Positions 6,467 through 8,195 of a stretch of DNA of 8,195 nucleotides are shown piece after piece. Position 1 is the first letter of the stretch, and each line of letters begins with the position of its first letter. The notes below the pieces were generated by a model. It was given only the letters and a program-made list of their open reading frames with translations. It did no database searches and was not told where the DNA came from. The position numbers and the translations under genes are program-made. Origin of the DNA: an uncultured Flavobacteriales bacterium (GTDB lineage Bacteria > Bacteroidota > Bacteroidia > Flavobacteriales_D > Crocinitomicaceae); assembly GCA_903899795.1 (NCBI GenBank), contig CAIUKX010000015.1, positions 1-8,195 on the forward strand, in the 5' to 3' direction.

Positions 6467-7075
6467 TTAATTGCGGGGTTTGAAAGTATAGCCAATTCCC
6501 ACTCCCATACCATATCCATATCCCATGGTTCTAACTTTCCGAACTTCAGCGAAAGCCAAGACTGTGAAATTATTACTGGTCCAGTAGCTTGTTTTGAAAC
6601 CAAAAGATGAAGAATAATGAAATTGATGGTAGTTATACGTTTTGTACTTCACATAGTCGAACCCTAAAAAATTGACATACGGTGAGAAATCCCAGTTGTA
6701 TCGGAATGGGATATGTGCACTGATACCGTCTGGCAATAGTAATGCAATTAAAGCCACAGCCATAGCTGTTTTGTAATAGGAAGATGAATAATAGTAACCT
6801 CCACTTCCACCCATTGCCAATAAAACAAGTGGTCCGGCAATGGTTCCCATGGATGTATGCAGTTGAAAAATATTGTCGTTGCGATGTATGAAATCGAAAT
6901 TATAATTGATACCAACCACGCCTTTGAAGATATATTCACCTGATAAGGAGAAATTATTGTAAAGAGCGGTATCCATTTTACCTACACTTGCTTTACCGTA
7001 GACGTAAAATTTATTCTCAGAAATCTGAGTTTGCCCTATGAATGGAAAGATTAGAATGAACAGTAGTGTCCGCAT
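6467..7075 (-). CDS. Small exported protein, probably outer-membrane associated, function unknown
   Basis: I choose ATG 7075 (202 residues); the frame can extend two codons to a TTG at 7081, but the ATG starts a clean signal peptide, MRTLLFILIFPFIGQTQ, cut near residue 17. The mature part alternates polar and aromatic residues in beta-strand-like stretches (KFYVYGKASVGK, GVVGINYNFDF, NNFTVLAFAEVRKVRTM) and ends GYGYGMGVGIGYTFKPRN, which suggests a small beta barrel. Two hydrophobic stretches, at 78-90 and 103-115 (ending ALLLPDGISAHIPFRYNW), surround a Gly/Tyr/Ser-rich piece at 89-101 and are unusual for a barrel. The pattern LLLPDG...PYVNFLG resembles uncharacterised exported Bacteroidota proteins. 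I cannot name a family. It starts nine bases after the zinc hydrolase stop, so the two are probably co-transcribed. Confidence 0.8.
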   Translation of the reverse strand: MRTLLFILIFPFIGQTQISENKFYVYGKASVGKMDTALYNNFSLSGEYIFKGVVGINYNFDFIHRNDNIFQLHTSMGTIAGPLVLLAMGGSGGYYYSSSYYKTAMAVALIALLLPDGISAHIPFRYNWDFSPYVNFLGFDYVKYKTYNYHQFHYSSSFGFKTSYWTSNNFTVLAFAEVRKVRTMGYGYGMGVGIGYTFKPRN

Positions 7076-7084
7076 TTTCAATAA

Positions 7085-8086
7085 TTAATGATCTTCACAA
7101 ATTCGACCTTTATTTGTTTTTGCATTGAAATATACATCTAATTCTTTTAATTCATTTAAAAAATCCGAAGAAGGTAAGGATTTTTGTAAGCAGGACAAAT
7201 CAGGCTGACCGGCATCAACCCACGCTGTATACCAGATGGATCCGACCATTAATATGGCAGAACGTAGTCTTCTTTCGACCATTCCATCGAGTCGGCGGTG
7301 GTATTCCTGACAAAAATCGTAGGAATAAACCTGAATTGTTTGATTTCCTCGCGATTCAAAGCTGTATTTTTTATCACTTCCTAAATCGTTACTGACTGCT
7401 TTTTCCATTTTTAAAACTGAATCCAAAGCGTAATGTGATGTTTTGATGGTTTCCCAGCTTGCATTTAATACAGAAGGAATGTATTGGCTTTTACCAATAA
7501 AATAGTCGTAATTTTCGGCATTGAGTTCCACCAAACGACTTTCCCAGAGTGCATGAATTCCTTTTTGTCCGGTGAGTTGCCCGTTGTAATTTTCAGTCGT
7601 GTGAAGTGGAACATGAGCATCACCAATGTAATGTCCGATTTCGGAAGAATATTTTAGAATTAAATCTAGATTTTTACTTTCAAATGCTTTCTGCAGGAGG
7701 TATTTCATTTTTTGAATATGCCAGGGGACTATACCATATTTTTTCAAGGTATCTTCAGTGAATCTCAAAACAGATTTATTCCATTCTCGAGGTATTTCCA
7801 AAAATGCATCACAATCATTGGTACTGTAATGATCAATATCAATGAAATGACAAGGGGCTTCACCGTCAACGGCATATCTTCTTTTGTCGGGATCCACTGA
7901 GTGATCGGTTAAAAAATCGATGTGTTCTTTATACAATCCGATCATTTCCGGTGGAAGGGTAAATACAGCCATTCGATTGATTCTTTTGTGTGCAAAAAAT
8001 CCCCATTTTTTTTGATGAGAATTTGAAAATGAAAGGGTCAATGAAATGATTAGAAAAAGTGTAATTATTTTATGAATTGAATTCAA
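7085..8086 (-). CDS. Secreted zinc-dependent phospholipase C / S1-P1 nuclease-fold hydrolase
   Basis: A 333-residue exported protein of the superfamily that uses three zinc ions to split phosphodiesters in phospholipids or single-stranded nucleic acids. All expected ligands can be aligned: W28 and H33 (WGFFAH), D67 (DPDKRR), H80 (HFIDIDHY), H152 and D156 (GHYIGDAH), H162 (VPLH), and H178 with E182 (HALWE). Glutamate at the last position matches Bacillus cereus PLC, whereas P1 nuclease has aspartate, which tilts me slightly to a PLC-like enzyme; substrate remains open. The signal peptide covers about residues 1-23. The start must be TTG 8086: no ATG lies in frame between the upstream stop (8158-8156) and M39, and the leader sequence begins here. 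No type IX secretion C-terminal domain is apparent. It is followed after nine bases by the small exported protein gene. The C-terminal 35 residues beyond the core are not recognisable. Confidence 0.9.
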   Translation of the reverse strand: MNSIHKIITLFLIISLTLSFSNSHQKKWGFFAHKRINRMAVFTLPPEMIGLYKEHIDFLTDHSVDPDKRRYAVDGEAPCHFIDIDHYSTNDCDAFLEIPREWNKSVLRFTEDTLKKYGIVPWHIQKMKYLLQKAFESKNLDLILKYSSEIGHYIGDAHVPLHTTENYNGQLTGQKGIHALWESRLVELNAENYDYFIGKSQYIPSVLNASWETIKTSHYALDSVLKMEKAVSNDLGSDKKYSFESRGNQTIQVYSYDFCQEYHRRLDGMVERRLRSAILMVGSIWYTAWVDAGQPDLSCLQKSLPSSDFLNELKELDVYFNAKTNKGRICEDH

Positions 8087-8146
8087 AACAGTGCTTAATT
8101 TGATGATTAATTTATAATTTAGTTTAAAATTAAATAAATAATTAAT
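8087..8146. promoter_or_regulatory. Divergent intergenic promoter region
   Basis: Sixty strongly AT-rich bases separate the TTG-started zinc hydrolase from the divergent gene. For the hydrolase, a minus-strand -7 box TAATTTTA (8132-8125) lies 19 bases from a TTG at 8154-8152, a good fit to TTG-N17-23-TAnnTTTG. For the plus-strand gene, TTG at 8100-8102 and a poor box near 8119-8126 (TTAGTTTA) can be proposed. An AT-only inverted repeat, ATTAATT (8106-8112) and AATTAAT (8140-8146), carries little weight. Confidence 0.5.
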
Positions 8147-8154
8147 ATGGGCAA
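8125..8154 (-). promoter_or_regulatory. Predicted promoter of the zinc hydrolase operon
   Basis: Minus strand: TTG (8154-8152), 19-base spacer, TAATTTTA (8132-8125, seven of eight matches to TAnnTTTG). Transcription would begin near 8118, about 32 bases before TTG 8086. The -33 element lies inside the first codons of the divergent gene at 8147. Confidence 0.5.
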
Positions 8155-8195
8155 TTCAAAAATTTATGGAGTGTTAAAAACACAAGTAGAAACTG
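8147..8195 (+). CDS. 5' end of a divergent gene (partial)
   Basis: ATG 8147 opens a frame that runs to the right edge, giving MGNSKIYGVLKTQVET so far. Sixteen residues are too few to name a family. There is no signal peptide-like stretch, so a cytoplasmic protein is likely. The A/T-rich leader without a Shine-Dalgarno resembles the other starts here. Support is the ATG, the open frame and the divergent layout with an intergenic region rich in promoter-like sequence. Confidence 0.5.
   Translation, partial: MGNSKIYGVLKTQVET

Noticed and set aside
8106..8146. AT-only inverted repeat in the divergent gap as an operator
   Set aside because: The arms consist only of A and T in a very AT-rich stretch, so the match is expected by chance.
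1..8195. CRISPR arrays, tRNA or rRNA genes, transposases, toxin-antitoxin or phage-defence genes
   Set aside because: No spaced direct repeats, no cloverleaf or rRNA-like stretch, and no such protein motifs were seen on either strand.

Overview
The window looks like chromosomal DNA of a Bacteroidota member, most likely Flavobacteriales. The reasons are AT-rich sequence, little Shine-Dalgarno, promoter-like TAnnTTTG boxes, a DUF5362-type membrane protein, a TPR/coiled-coil/SpoIIE phosphatase of the kind abundant in this phylum, and a HisKA_2 sensor kinase. A Crocinitomicaceae (Fluviicola-like) source is a guess from protein style, not something the sequence proves.

Layout. Bases 1-112 hold the 3' end of an unidentified plus-strand gene. 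A small membrane protein gene (200-667, DUF5362-like) follows, closed by a clear intrinsic terminator. Next is a large plus-strand gene (854-2980) for an exported, membrane-anchored TPR protein with a cytoplasmic SpoIIE/PP2C-type phosphatase domain. It converges, across 31 bases, on a minus-strand operon running 6331 to 3012: a NatA-type ABC ATPase, a NatB-type permease, and a membrane histidine kinase whose start codon overlaps the permease stop (ATGA). A second minus-strand unit (8086 to 6467) encodes a secreted zinc-dependent phospholipase C / S1-P1-nuclease-fold protein and a small exported, probably outer-membrane protein. A divergent plus-strand gene starts at 8147 and runs off the right edge.

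How the genes fit together. The ABC exporter and the kinase are probably one functional unit, since they are translationally coupled. This recalls Bacillus subtilis natKR-natAB, but the kinase is of another family and no response regulator is present. The secreted zinc hydrolase and its exported neighbour are probably co-transcribed. The phosphatase gene faces the kinase gene, but nothing in the sequence ties the two functionally.

Most of the window is ordinary. The points most worth checking are the kinase coupled to NatAB, a perfect 21-bp palindrome between natA and natB that may be a dispersed repeat, a consensus-type -7 box only four bases before the phosphatase start codon, and a TTG-started zinc hydrolase whose promoter reaches into the divergent gene. 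I found no RNA genes, CRISPR arrays, insertion sequences or phage genes.
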